Counted from the first letter of the stretch, positions 25,525 through 35,151 are shown. The stretch is 64,000 nucleotides of DNA from Synechococcales cyanobacterium GL140_1_metabinner_5_sub (GCA_025359065.1 JANYHM010000058.1:1-64000), one strand, 5' to 3'. Translations and numbers: made by a program. The notes: generated by a model not told the origin, from the sequence alone.

Positions 25525-26991
25525 CTAGGTTGCTGCGGCTAATTTTTCGAGCATGAGCTTAGAGCGCTGCATACTTTCGGGAACTGGCACAGGATACTTG
25601 CCATTGAAGCAGGCCGAGCAGAAGCGATCGATGCTTTGAGTAGTAGTTTCTAGCATCCCAGCTTCAGATAAGTAAGCTAAAGAATCTACCCCAATTTGCT
25701 CGGCAATTTCGGCCACGGTTTTAGTTGCAGCAATCAACTGATCTTGAGTATCGGTATCGATACCATAGAAACAAGGATGAGTTACTGGCGGCGAAGATAT
25801 GCGCATGTGGACTTCGGTGGCACCGGCATCGCGGATGGCTTTGACGAGCTTGCGGCTAGTGGTGCCCCGCACGATCGAGTCATCTACAACTATTACTCTT
25901 TTGCCTGCTAAAACATCTTTAAGAGGATTCAACTTCATCCGAATGCCCGATTCGCGCATTTCTTGGGTGGGTTGAATGAAAGTTCTGCCCACATAGCGGT
26001 TTTTGATTAAGCCTTCCATATACATGATGCCAGAAGCCTGAGAGAAGCCGATCGCTGCCGGAATTCCGGAATCTGGCACTCCAATTACAATATCGGCATC
26101 TTGAGGAGCTTCTTTGGCTAACTGGCGACCGATGCGTAACCGGTAGCTATAAAGGCTCTCGGCGTTCATCCAGCTATCGGGACGAGCGAAGTAAATCATT
26201 TCAAAAATGCACAGCTTGGGGCTTGTAGCTTCTGCCCAGATGGTGCTAGCTAGGCCATCTGCTGTTGCCCAGACTAATTCGCCCGGTAACACATCGCGCA
26301 AATACTCGGCACCAATAATATCGAGAGCACAGGTTTCTGAGGCAAAAGCATAATGTCCGGGATGCTCTGGCCACATGCCAATTACCAAGGGTCTGATGCC
26401 GTTGGAGTCGCGGGCGGCAACAATGCCGGTAGGAGTAGCAATGGTCAGACTAAAAGCACCCTCACACATTTTGAGCGAGGTAATTAAGGCTGTTTGCCAA
26501 TCTTGGCCTTCGTTGACTTCGTTGGCCATCGCCAAAGCGATCATTTCTGAATCAGTGGTGCTCTGAATATCCCATTTCTTTTTTGTTAAATGCTCTTTGA
26601 GTGCTAGCACGTTTACCAAATTGCCATTGTGCGCCAGTGCCAAGCCACCCAAGCGGGTATCAACTGTCGCCGGTTGAGCATTGACCCGACGGCTAGAGCC
26701 AGTGGTAGAGTAGCGAGTGTGGCCGATCGCCCAGTTACCACCTAATTCCTCTAAAATCTCGGGCTTAAATACCTGAGAAACCAAGCCCATATCTTTGTAG
26801 TGATGCATGGTGTCAGCAGTCATGGTGGCAATGCCCGCTGATTCTTGGCCGCGATGCTGGAGAGCATAAATGCCAAAATAGGTTAATTTGGCGACATCTT
26901 GGCCTGGGGCATAAACTCCAAACACTCCACAAGCTTCCTCGGGTTTATCGGCAGCGGTCTCTTGAGGGAAAATAGAGTCATGGGGGATCAT
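25525..26991 (-). CDS. purF: Amidophosphoribosyltransferase
   Basis: 488 residues; first committed step of purine synthesis, PRPP plus glutamine to phosphoribosylamine. A propeptide of about 20 residues precedes the nucleophile cysteine in EEACGVFGVY, so this is the self-processing type. The PRPP loop is VIVVDDSIVRGTTS. Candidate 4Fe-4S ligands of the Bacillus-type enzyme are present: PKLCIFEM, THPCFYG and FCSACFNG. It is divergent from pipY. Confidence 0.96.
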   Translation of the reverse strand: MIPHDSIFPQETAADKPEEACGVFGVYAPGQDVAKLTYFGIYALQHRGQESAGIATMTADTMHHYKDMGLVSQVFKPEILEELGGNWAIGHTRYSTTGSSRRVNAQPATVDTRLGGLALAHNGNLVNVLALKEHLTKKKWDIQSTTDSEMIALAMANEVNEGQDWQTALITSLKMCEGAFSLTIATPTGIVAARDSNGIRPLVIGMWPEHPGHYAFASETCALDIIGAEYLRDVLPGELVWATADGLASTIWAEATSPKLCIFEMIYFARPDSWMNAESLYSYRLRIGRQLAKEAPQDADIVIGVPDSGIPAAIGFSQASGIMYMEGLIKNRYVGRTFIQPTQEMRESGIRMKLNPLKDVLAGKRVIVVDDSIVRGTTSRKLVKAIRDAGATEVHMRISSPPVTHPCFYGIDTDTQDQLIAATKTVAEIAEQIGVDSLAYLSEAGMLETTTQSIDRFCSACFNGKYPVPVPESMQRSKLMLEKLAAAT

Positions 26992-27031
26992 TCAGGCAAC
27001 ACTCCAGCAGCAAAGGGTGATTTCAATCTTA

Positions 27032-27051
27032 GCTTAACAAATGCTTAACAA
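27032..27051. repeat. Direct repeat in the purF-pipY intergenic region
   Basis: GCTTAACAA occurs at 27032-27040 and again at 27043-27051, one helical turn (11 bp) apart. The location between two divergent genes suggests a protein-binding site, but no known operator matches it to my knowledge. Confidence 0.3.
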
Positions 27052-27144
27052 TTACTTTTCGTGAGCCTATTTTTCCGATCTTCAGCAAATCTTCCCAATT
27101 CCTTTCCAGATCTGCCGTTACACCATTAGTTTCTTAGTGTTTCT

Positions 27145-27831
27145 ATGAATGACTCGAACTCAATTGCCCAAAGATTAGCCACCATCCGTGAGGAGATCCC
27201 TCCAACTGTCAAATTAGTTGCCATTAGTAAAGGGGCAACCATTGAGCAAATGCGAGAAGCATACGCAGCAGGACAGCGTGATTTTGGGGAAAGCCGGATT
27301 CAGGCAACGATCGAAAAGCAAGCGGCCTTGGCTGACCTGCCAGATATCTGTTGGCACCTCATTGGTCAACTACAGAGTAATAAGGTGCGCAAAGCCGTGC
27401 AGATGTTTGATGTGATTCATTCGGTGGATAGTTTAAAGCTTTGCCAGCAGATCGATCGAATAGCTGGAGAGCTTGGTAAGTCGCCTCAAGCGTTTTTGCA
27501 GGTAAAAATGCTGCCCGATCCCCAGAAATCTGGTTGGTCAGAGGCAGAATTATTAATAGATTTGCCAGAGATAAACAAGTGTGAATTCGTGAAAATTGAC
27601 GGTTTAATGTCGATCGCGCCTTTGGGATTAAGCAAACAAGAATTGGTGTGCTTGTTTACGTCAGTGAGAGATTTACAAAACAAAGTAAATAAATGCAATT
27701 TTTTATCCATCAACTTAAAACACTTGTCCATGGGAATGTCTCAAGACTACCAGCTAGCTGTAGCGGCTGGTTCTAGCATAATTCGAGTCGGCAGTAAAAT
27801 CTTTGCCTATCAAGAAAAAATAATAAAGTAG
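27145..27831 (+). CDS. pipY: PLP homeostasis protein PipY (YggS/PLPBP)
   Basis: 228 residues. The PLP lysine is in KLVAISKGATIEQMREAYAA; DFGESRIQ, WHLIGQLQSNKV and the phosphate-binding LSMGMSQDYQLAVAAGSSIIRVG are conserved. The protein buffers pyridoxal phosphate and amino/keto acid balance. In many cyanobacteria it is co-transcribed with pipX, but here only about 150 nt separate it from the divergent purF and no pipX is present. sepF and proC follow, an old conserved neighbourhood. Confidence 0.93.
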   Translation: MNDSNSIAQRLATIREEIPPTVKLVAISKGATIEQMREAYAAGQRDFGESRIQATIEKQAALADLPDICWHLIGQLQSNKVRKAVQMFDVIHSVDSLKLCQQIDRIAGELGKSPQAFLQVKMLPDPQKSGWSEAELLIDLPEINKCEFVKIDGLMSIAPLGLSKQELVCLFTSVRDLQNKVNKCNFLSINLKHLSMGMSQDYQLAVAAGSSIIRVGSKIFAYQEKIIK

Positions 27832-28112
27832 CTGCTACGTACTATCAAATTCATGTGGCTCTATAGAATCTTACGGAAAACCCAACTTTTTTTGTGTTCA
27901 ACCGGCTAGATTTTAATAATCTTTTCTGTTAATTTGTCTTTCATTGATTGTTTTTTGTAATTCATACAGATTGTTGTGTGTAAGTAATCAGCGCATAGAG
28001 TTGAACTAAAGACCCACAATTTTTTGTGAAATCTTAAGAAAAACCGTATTTTATAGCCTTCAATAAGATTTGTGTTAACCTCATTTTAATCACCTCCAGG
28101 AGCATCACCACC

Positions 28113-28661
28113 GTGAGTTTTCTTAGCAAACTAAAAGATATCGTCGGCCTCAACGATCAAGACGAGTACGATTACGAGTACGAAGATGTAGAACAGCATC
28201 ATGGCTATGCTGACTACGCCGCTCCAGCGCCTGCTGCCCCAGCAGAGGCTCCTACTGCTCGTACTTCTTTCAACGCCGAGTTGAGATCTAAGGCTAGTAA
28301 CGTTATTGGTATGCCCGGTGTATCTCATGGCGCATCAGAAATGGTGTTGATTGAACCCCGTGCTTTTGAAGAAATGCCTCAGGTTATTGATGCTTTGCGC
28401 CAGCGCAAATCAGTAATTTTGAACATGACCTTGATTCGTCAAGAAGAAGCTCAGCGCGCCGTAGATTTCGTGGCTGGTGGTACTTATGCCATTGATGGTC
28501 ACTACGAGCGCATTGGCGATAATATTTTCTTGTTCACTCCTAGCTGTGTTCAGGTCAGCACTCCTACTAACGTTTTAAACGAAGTAGTTCAAGCTCCTGC
28601 TCGCACTCATCGTTCAGTAACTCCTGGTAATCCTTGGGCTAGCGAAGCGATCGCTCAGTAG
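28113..28661 (+). CDS. sepF: Cell division protein SepF
   Basis: 182 residues. An N-terminal membrane-binding amphipathic helix ([13 protein letters not shown]) is followed by an acidic then Ala/Pro-rich linker and the SepF core from about residue 75 ([40 protein letters not shown]). It tethers and bundles FtsZ at the division site. Start is GTG at 28113 with CAGGAGC upstream. It lies 281 nt after pipY, a gap that probably holds its own promoter. Confidence 0.95.
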   Translation: MSFLSKLKDIVGLNDQDEYDYEYEDVEQHHGYADYAAPAPAAPAEAPTARTSFNAELRSKASNVIGMPGVSHGASEMVLIEPRAFEEMPQVIDALRQRKSVILNMTLIRQEEAQRAVDFVAGGTYAIDGHYERIGDNIFLFTPSCVQVSTPTNVLNEVVQAPARTHRSVTPGNPWASEAIAQ

Positions 28662-28712
28662 AGCAATCTGGCTGTGCAGCAAATTGCTACCGTTTACTAG
28701 CTGGAGACTGCA

Positions 28713-29510
28713 TTGCGAAAGGAACTTGGAATCGTTGGAGGCGGGGTAATGGCAGAAGCTATTATTTCCCGCCTTCTGACTGTCGGCATATATCCAGCCG
28801 AGGCTGTGATAGTGAGTGATCCTTTAGGGGATCGCCGAGAATTTTTACATCAGCAGTACGGTGTAACCGTTACTGGTAATAATCAAGAGGTGGTGGAAGC
28901 TGCCTCTATTGTTTTGGCGGTTAAACCTCAGGCGCTGCGATCGGCTGTGAATGGTTTAAAAGTTTCGGCGGACAAATTAATCATTTCTATTTTGGCGGGG
29001 GTAAGCCTGAGCCAACTGGAGGGAGTTTTCTCTCAACAATCAATTATTAGAACCATGCCCAATACCCCGGCAACAGTAGGGGCTGGGATGACGGCGATCG
29101 CTGGGAATGAGCGAGTCACCGATGTTCAATATGCTTTGGTCAGCAATATATTCCAAGCAGTTGGTAAGGTAGTCCAGGTTTCGGAGTCGCAGCTTGATGC
29201 TGTTACCGGACTCTCTGGATCTGGCCCGGCCTATGTAGCTTTGATGGTAGAAGCTTTGGCTGATGGTGGTGTGGCCGCTGGTTTACCCAGGGCAATGGCG
29301 CAAGAATTGGCGCTGCAAACTGTTTTGGGAACTGCACAGTTATTAGATCAGCAGCAGTTGCACCCGGCAATTTGCAAAGATCGGGTGACAAGCCCTGGTG
29401 GTACGACCATTGCTGGCATTAGAGCCTTAGAAAAAGGTGGGTTTCGATCGACCATCATAGAAGCCGTGATTGCTGCTGCTAATCGATCGAAGGAGTTGAA
29501 TCAGGGCTGA
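28713..29510 (+). CDS. proC: Pyrroline-5-carboxylate reductase
   Basis: 265 residues; last step of proline synthesis using NAD(P)H. The Rossmann motif is GIVGGGVMAEAI; the C-terminal catalytic part contains VTGLSGSGPAYVALMVEALA and the family signature KDRVTSPGGTTIAGIRALE. The start is TTG at 28713, placed right before the first strand. It is 51 nt downstream of sepF. Confidence 0.95.
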   Translation: MRKELGIVGGGVMAEAIISRLLTVGIYPAEAVIVSDPLGDRREFLHQQYGVTVTGNNQEVVEAASIVLAVKPQALRSAVNGLKVSADKLIISILAGVSLSQLEGVFSQQSIIRTMPNTPATVGAGMTAIAGNERVTDVQYALVSNIFQAVGKVVQVSESQLDAVTGLSGSGPAYVALMVEALADGGVAAGLPRAMAQELALQTVLGTAQLLDQQQLHPAICKDRVTSPGGTTIAGIRALEKGGFRSTIIEAVIAAANRSKELNQG

Positions 29511-29516
29511 ATAGAA

Positions 29517-30188
29517 TTACTTGGGCTGGATGAATTTAATTTTATCTATATCAGTGGCTGTGATTAATGCGCCCATATAGTTAATCGGTAAACTGATGGG
29601 GTGTAGTTGCCAACTTTGGTGGTTGGGGGCTTGGATAATTTTGGGGTTTTTGCTATCCATGCTAACTTCTACTGCTGACAATGGGGTGTAGAGTCCGGTG
29701 CCGATCGCTTTCAAGTAAGCTTCTTTTACTGTCCAGGTGCGAAAAAAAGCGGCTGATTGCTCTGATGGGGGCAACTTCTGCCATGTGGCAAATTCGTTGG
29801 AGGTGAAGAAACGCTGGATAATGCCGGAGAGTTCCATCGATCTGATCCGTTCGATATCAATACCTATTGGTCGATCGCTGATAGCGTAAACCACCAAATC
29901 GCCGCTGTGGGATAGGTTAAATTCTATGCCGGCCACTTGGGGCTTCCCGTGAAGACCAGTAGAGATTTCAATTTTTGGGGGCGATTGATCTAAATAGCTT
30001 CCTAGAATTTGACGCAGCTTTGCCCGCGCTACGATTTTGTGCTGACGCACATGGGGCAGCCGGCAGTGATCGCACAAAGCTAATTCAGCGGGAGTCAAAA
30101 ACTTGGTAAGAGTAGCTACTTCGATTTCGGTTAAATCTAAGCGATCAATCCATACTTCTGCCCAACCACTAGCCCCCATAATATTCAT
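29517..30188 (-). CDS. 4'-phosphopantetheinyl transferase (Sfp/HetI type)
   Basis: About 223 residues. Transfers phosphopantetheine from CoA to carrier proteins. The Mg-binding motif is IGIDIERIRSM and the second motif is WTVKEAYLKAIGTGLYTPLS; HSGDLVVYAIS (NLSHSG) is also present. Start is uncertain among TTG 30197, ATG 30188 and ATG 30179; all overlap the end of ygfZ. Convergent with proC, with 6 nt between the stops. It may activate fatty-acid acyl carrier protein and any polyketide or peptide synthases. Confidence 0.9.
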   Translation of the reverse strand: MNIMGASGWAEVWIDRLDLTEIEVATLTKFLTPAELALCDHCRLPHVRQHKIVARAKLRQILGSYLDQSPPKIEISTGLHGKPQVAGIEFNLSHSGDLVVYAISDRPIGIDIERIRSMELSGIIQRFFTSNEFATWQKLPPSEQSAAFFRTWTVKEAYLKAIGTGLYTPLSAVEVSMDSKNPKIIQAPNHQSWQLHPISLPINYMGALITATDIDKIKFIQPK

Positions 30189-31185
30189 GACTAACAAAAG
30201 GAATATCCACGATTTTGCCGGTGGTATTGCCCACTTGGACTTGCAGACCCACCCCGCCTGCTTTAGATTTGAGATATACCAGACCGCGCTGACCGCAACA
30301 GCTAGTCAGAGTGCCAACTTTAGTGTCGTTCAAAATCAAGTCACTGCCGATTTCTGCTGATCCCTGTAGTTCGATGCCCCAGAGATATTGCTTAACTCCT
30401 TTATAGGTGTTGAGACGGGCGATCGTTTCTTGGCCAATGTAGCAGCCTTTGGTAAACGAGATGGTCTGCCATAGCCCAACTTCAAGGGGATTATAATCTG
30501 CTGTTAGTTCTCGGTCAACTGCCGGCCGCCCCTGGCGAATGCGCAGTTCTTCCCAGCATTCTTCACCGCCGGGGATAGCACCAAGAGCGACTAGTTTTTG
30601 CCAAATTTGGGGGGCGGCAGTATCCATAAACAAGGTGTAGCCCGGTAGACCAAGGCCAGAGTCGGCGACGATGCGTACTGGAGTGCCGTCGATATCTATG
30701 GTTTGTTGGAATCCGCTGGGGATTTCGGCGGCGGCGAGGATTTGGAGGCTCTGAGGGCCAACTAGGCTAAAAGCTGCTTGGGTGGTCTTTTGGATGGTCA
30801 CTTTGTCTGCAAAAAAGATGTATCGATCGAGCAGTTGAAATATGGCATTTTCTTGACCAGGGGAAACCATTAGCAGCACTGCGTTTTCTAAAATTAAGGC
30901 CAAAGCTAGGTCGATCGTTCTGCCGGTGGAGTTGACGAAGACAGTGTTGCAGCTCGATCCGGGTTCGAGGGCGTTGAAGTCGGCGGTGCTTTGGTTGTGT
31001 AAAAAGCGCAGTCGGTCTTCGCCGCTGACTAAGATTTGTCCCCAATGTGATCGATCGACCAACATTGCTCCAGAGTTGGCAGCTTCTAAAGCCTGAGCAT
31101 TGTTACCAAAGCTGGCTGGGATGGCCGGATATTGGGCATCGAAGGTTGCGCCTGGGCTGGTGTGGTGAATAGCAAGGTCGCTCAT
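30169..31185 (-). CDS. ygfZ: Folate-binding protein YgfZ/GcvT-like
   Basis: 338 residues with the diagnostic motif KGCYIGQETIARL (K-G-C-Y-x-G-Q-E). Members bind tetrahydrofolate and support assembly or repair of certain Fe-S enzymes. The GcvT-like fold is visible from GAMLVDRSHWGQILVSGEDR onward. It is upstream of the phosphopantetheinyl transferase gene and overlaps it; a terminator at 31192-31227 separates it from ctaE. Confidence 0.9.
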   Translation of the reverse strand: MSDLAIHHTSPGATFDAQYPAIPASFGNNAQALEAANSGAMLVDRSHWGQILVSGEDRLRFLHNQSTADFNALEPGSSCNTVFVNSTGRTIDLALALILENAVLLMVSPGQENAIFQLLDRYIFFADKVTIQKTTQAAFSLVGPQSLQILAAAEIPSGFQQTIDIDGTPVRIVADSGLGLPGYTLFMDTAAPQIWQKLVALGAIPGGEECWEELRIRQGRPAVDRELTADYNPLEVGLWQTISFTKGCYIGQETIARLNTYKGVKQYLWGIELQGSAEIGSDLILNDTKVGTLTSCCGQRGLVYLKSKAGGVGLQVQVGNTTGKIVDIPFVSHEYYGG

Positions 31186-31191
31186 AGATAT

Positions 31192-31227
31192 AGTAAAAGC
31201 TGTAGTTCTCTTCAGATCCTACAGCTT
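31192..31227 (-). terminator. Terminator of the ctaCDE operon
   Basis: AAGCTGTAG and CTACAGCTT are perfect 9-bp arms (31197-31205, 31219-31227) around 13 nt. On the minus strand the stem is followed by TTTACT, giving a TTTT run. It lies about 90 nt after the ctaE stop and just before the ygfZ start. Confidence 0.7.
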
Positions 31228-31315
31228 GGGTGGCTTTAAGATTAAGTTGTCTGGTAATGGACTTCAAGAAGAGGCTTTGTATACCAGCCTCCTTTAAAAT
31301 CGAACCCGTTGCCAA

Positions 31316-31948
31316 TTAAAGCAAATACAACAAGATAAACAGAATAATCCAGATGACATCAACGAAGTGCCAATAAATTTCGGCGGCTTCTACTCCAAAG
31401 TGACTAGTGCTACTGTAGTGGTCAGCGCTTTTGATAGAACGCCATAGCACCGCCAACATCAACATCACACCCACCAATACGTGTAAGCCGTGGAAGCCCG
31501 TTAGCACATAGAAAGTACTTGCAAACAAATTAGTCCGCAGCCCAAACTCCAAGTGCATGTACTCATATACTTGGCCACAGAGAAACACGACACCCATTAG
31601 CGCTGTAATACCAAACCACTTGCGCAGTCCGGCCACATCGTTCTTTTTAATTGCCGAGTCTGCCTGGTGAATCACCAAACTACTCGAAATCAAAATTACC
31701 GTGTTAATTCCTGGCAACAGCAGCTCTAACTTCGGAGTGCCCTCTGGTGGCCACACTGGAGCCACCGCCCGAAAAGTTAAATAAGCTACGAATAGCCCAA
31801 TAAACAGCGCACTCTCTGCAACCAGAAACATGAATAAACCGAAGATTCGGAGATCGGGGTGTTCTTCGTGGCCGTGGGCAACTGCTACACTCTCGGCGGT
31901 GCCAGAGATTTGGATGGACTGGTTTTTGTTATCGATCGAACCCTGCAT
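31316..31948 (-). CDS. ctaE: Cytochrome c oxidase subunit III
   Basis: 210 residues with five predicted membrane helices; the segment GFHGLHVLVGVMLMLAVLWR and the terminal EIYWHFVDVIWIILFILLYL are characteristic. Third gene of ctaCDE, 37 nt after ctaD. It stabilises the oxidase and the proton-uptake path; the complex is the aa3-type respiratory terminal oxidase. Confidence 0.96.
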   Translation of the reverse strand: MQGSIDNKNQSIQISGTAESVAVAHGHEEHPDLRIFGLFMFLVAESALFIGLFVAYLTFRAVAPVWPPEGTPKLELLLPGINTVILISSSLVIHQADSAIKKNDVAGLRKWFGITALMGVVFLCGQVYEYMHLEFGLRTNLFASTFYVLTGFHGLHVLVGVMLMLAVLWRSIKSADHYSSTSHFGVEAAEIYWHFVDVIWIILFILLYLL

Positions 31949-31985
31949 AAAATTCTAGACGGTAAAGGACGTTTGATATTTGAAA

Positions 31986-33638
31986 TTAACTCGCGATTGT
32001 CGCCAAGTGCTCTTCTTCTTCTACCCCATAGTCATAAGGGCCAGTAGTAAGAACAGGTAATACCTCAAAGTTTTCGATTTCTGGTGGAGAGCTAGTCATC
32101 CATTCAAAAGTCAAAGCATTCCAAGGATTATCGGGAGCTTTTTCGCCCTTAAACCAACACCATAAAGCATTGACCAAGAACGGCACCGTAGAAACCGCCA
32201 ATAAATAGCTGCCCCAAGTACAAACCTGGTTCAGAGTTTGAAACTCCGGCGCATACATCGCAATCCGGCGAGGCATACCTTGTAGACCCAAAATGTGCAT
32301 GGGTAAAAACGTGACGTTAAAACCTACAAAAGTCATCACAAAATGTACCCTGCCCCAGAATTCGCTATACATTCTGCCGATCGCTTTAGGATACCAGTGA
32401 TAAATTCCAGTAAAGATCCCAAATACCGAGCCACCAAACAACACATAGTGTAAGTGGGCAACTACAAAGTAAGTATCGTGAACATGAATATCAAAAGGTA
32501 CGGCTGCCAACATTACGCCACTGATGCCACCAACCACAAAAGTAGATAAGAAACCCATCGCAAATAGCATGGGACTATTTAGGGAGATTTTGCCGCCCCA
32601 CATCGTGGCTAACCAACCAAAGACTTTGATCCCTGTGGGTACCGCAATGATCATCGTCGTGATCATAAAAAACATCCGTAACCAAGCTGGAGTACCACTG
32701 GTAAACATGTGGTGTGCCCAAACAATGAGACCCAAGAAGCTAATGGCTAAGCTGGAATAGGCGATCGCACCATAACCAAAAATTGGCTTGCGGGAGTGGA
32801 TGGGAATAACTTCCGAGATAATGCCAAAGAATGGCAGCACCATAATATAAACGGCAGGGTGAGAGTAGAACCAAAACATGTGTTGGTAAACTACCGGATG
32901 ACCGCCACCAGTGGGGTTAAAAAATGCCGTACCCGCCAATAGATCAAAGGAAAGCAAGATCAAAGCACCAGCCAAAATCGGTGTAGCAATTAAGATTAAG
33001 GCCGAAGTTGCAATCATTGCCCAACAGAACAAGGGCATTTGCATCATGCCCATGCTGGGCACCCGCATTTTGAGAATGGTGGTCATAAAGTTGATCCCAC
33101 CCAAAATGGAGGAAGTCCCACCTAGGAGCAAACTAAAAATCCAGATAGCTTCGCCCACTTTACCAGTGGTCAAACTCAAGGGAGGATAAGAAGTCCAACC
33201 TGCCTGGGCGGTGCCAAAGTAGAAGCTACCAATCAGCATTACACCGGCTGGGGGCAGCATCCAAAAGGCTACAGCGTTCAGCTTCGGAAATGCCATGTCT
33301 CGTGCCCCAATCATTAAGGGGATCAAGTAATTAGCAAAAGCCCCGGTGCCTGCTGGCACGATCCACAAAAAGATCATGATCGTGGCGTGCATGGTAAACA
33401 TGCTGTTATAGAGCGCCGGATCTACCAAATCGGGATCGGGAGTAGCAAGTTCAGTCCGAATACCTTCGGCCAGCAAGCCACCTACCAAGTAGAAAAAGAA
33501 AGACATCACCATATATTGGATGCCAATCACCTTATGGTCGGTATTAAAGGTGAAATAATCTTGCCAACGGCGTTCGCCGTGGCCGTGGCTGGGAGATGAT
33601 TGCTCCGCAACAGGTGGGAGAGAAATATTGGCAGTCAT
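31986..33638 (-). CDS. ctaD: Cytochrome c oxidase subunit I
   Basis: 550 residues, twelve helices. The heme-copper site is shown by WFYSHPAVYIMVLPFFGIIS (CuB histidine and cross-linked tyrosine region), WAHHMF (two CuB histidines) and HDTYFVVAHLHYVLFGG (heme a and a3 ligands). The HPAVY and YFVVAHLHY pattern is typical of A-type oxidases. Overlies ctaC by 3 nt spacing, so both are co-transcribed. Confidence 0.97.
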   Translation of the reverse strand: MTANISLPPVAEQSSPSHGHGERRWQDYFTFNTDHKVIGIQYMVMSFFFYLVGGLLAEGIRTELATPDPDLVDPALYNSMFTMHATIMIFLWIVPAGTGAFANYLIPLMIGARDMAFPKLNAVAFWMLPPAGVMLIGSFYFGTAQAGWTSYPPLSLTTGKVGEAIWIFSLLLGGTSSILGGINFMTTILKMRVPSMGMMQMPLFCWAMIATSALILIATPILAGALILLSFDLLAGTAFFNPTGGGHPVVYQHMFWFYSHPAVYIMVLPFFGIISEVIPIHSRKPIFGYGAIAYSSLAISFLGLIVWAHHMFTSGTPAWLRMFFMITTMIIAVPTGIKVFGWLATMWGGKISLNSPMLFAMGFLSTFVVGGISGVMLAAVPFDIHVHDTYFVVAHLHYVLFGGSVFGIFTGIYHWYPKAIGRMYSEFWGRVHFVMTFVGFNVTFLPMHILGLQGMPRRIAMYAPEFQTLNQVCTWGSYLLAVSTVPFLVNALWCWFKGEKAPDNPWNALTFEWMTSSPPEIENFEVLPVLTTGPYDYGVEEEEHLATIAS

Positions 33639-33641
33639 GAT

Positions 33642-34676
33642 TTAGCTATCTAGGTGGATGTGGTTTTTGGCTTGCTGGTCACGTACCAACTTGGCAAGCA
33701 TTTCGGTTCTTACACCCATCTCGTGGGCATAGGGAGCCAGATACTCGTGGGTGGGCATAGTGGCCGGATTCATGGATTCGATGGAGGCCAAGGTACTCTG
33801 CATTACTGCCGATCCGGTAGTTTCAGCAGGCTGAATTTGGCTGGCAACCCAAGTGTCGTAGTTTTCTTGAGTTTCAACGATCATATTAGTGACCATCGAA
33901 CCATGGTAGCCGCCACAAAGCTCAGCACAACGAATTGGATAGGTGCCAACCTTATTAGAAGTGAAGCGTAGCTGAGTGATTTCGCCAGGAATAGTGTCTT
34001 GCTTCAGGCGCAGTTGGGGAATCCATAAAGCATGGATCACGTCATTGGCCTTGAGAGTCAGCTTGACTTCTTGATTTACCGGCACATGCAGTTCACCGGC
34101 GGTGATATTGGTGTTGGGGTAGTTGAAGATCCAGGCATATTGCAAGCCGGTGACATTCACGTTTACCGCTGCTTCTTTGCCCTGACTAGCAGGAGAAGCA
34201 CCGATACCGCTGGCGGTCATGCCCTCCATTGCTTTCATATCCATTCCAGGCATTTCTGCGGCCATTGCGGAGTTTTTGCCCCCGTGCATGGCGTGCATAT
34301 CGTTGGCAGCCGAGGGATCGAAGCCGCCCATTTCGCCGTAAATCTCGAAGCTATATATAGAGATCCAGAGCACGATCGCAGCGGGGATCGCTGTCCAGAA
34401 AATCTCTAGGGGCACATTGCCTTCGATCGCTGGCCCATCGGTGTCGTCGCCTTTTTTGCGGCGAAACATAATGGCAGAATAGACAATAACGCCTTGCACA
34501 ATGATGAACAAACCGGTGGCGATCGCCATCATGGCATTAAAAAGCGCATCCACGTGGGTGGCTTCGACCGATGCTGCCACCGGCATCAGACCATTGTTGT
34601 AGCCGTACCACAGGCTCACTACGGTCAGCAAGATTCCGGCGACCAGGGTCAGAATAGAATTTGGGATACTTGTCAT
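33642..34676 (-). CDS. ctaC: Cytochrome c oxidase subunit II
   Basis: 344 residues. An N-terminal hydrophobic segment (signal or anchor, residues about 8-25) and two further helices precede the cupredoxin domain with the CuA site RCAELCGGYHGSM (Cys, Glu, Cys, His, Met ligands). Between helix 2 and the cupredoxin domain is a Met-rich insertion (residues about 118-165; at least eight Met and two His). It accepts electrons from cytochrome c6 or plastocyanin. First gene of ctaCDE, divergent from ctaA. Confidence 0.96.
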   Translation of the reverse strand: MTSIPNSILTLVAGILLTVVSLWYGYNNGLMPVAASVEATHVDALFNAMMAIATGLFIIVQGVIVYSAIMFRRKKGDDTDGPAIEGNVPLEIFWTAIPAAIVLWISIYSFEIYGEMGGFDPSAANDMHAMHGGKNSAMAAEMPGMDMKAMEGMTASGIGASPASQGKEAAVNVNVTGLQYAWIFNYPNTNITAGELHVPVNQEVKLTLKANDVIHALWIPQLRLKQDTIPGEITQLRFTSNKVGTYPIRCAELCGGYHGSMVTNMIVETQENYDTWVASQIQPAETTGSAVMQSTLASIESMNPATMPTHEYLAPYAHEMGVRTEMLAKLVRDQQAKNHIHLDS

Positions 34677-35151
34677 GTTTTATAGATACCGTATCGATTA
34701 GCTTGAAAAGTTCGCGAATCCAATGCACAGCAAATAAACACATGATCGAATGTCAGTAACACACTAACTCATGTAAACAGAATGCAATGTTTCCGGCATT
34801 ACTGCTAATCTACCGTAGACTTTTGGAAAACTCCCTTATCCGTTAACAATCTTCAGAATTATTTAACTATCGATCGCTTTTGTGCAGAGTAGTTGTTTCG
34901 ATTTGTTAAGAGTTGAATTTACCCCCCGCGATCCCCAAGTGGGAGTGCTAGCTTATGATAACTTGCGACAAAAGAAAATCCTTGACTAGTTTTGTTCTCT
35001 ACAATTCTAGGCACTTTTGTTAAAAGATTCCATTGATTCTTTTCACTAGCTCCCTAGGGAGGTACTGTGAGGTTTATCCAGGTAAAATCTATTTAAAATT
35101 ACCAGTCGCTGGTAAAAACCTGTAAAGGTAAAAACATTGTAGAAATCAGCT
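34677..35151. promoter_or_regulatory. Divergent control region between ctaC and ctaA
   Basis: 475 nt without a coding frame. Two dyads stand out on the ctaA side: the perfect palindrome CTCCCTAGGGAG (35050-35061) and TTACCAGTCGCTGGTAA (35099-35115). GGTAAAA recurs at 35081, 35111 and 35127. These are candidate operators for coordinated control of the oxidase structural genes and the heme A genes. No NtcA-type GTA-N8-TAC was noticed. Confidence 0.5.
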
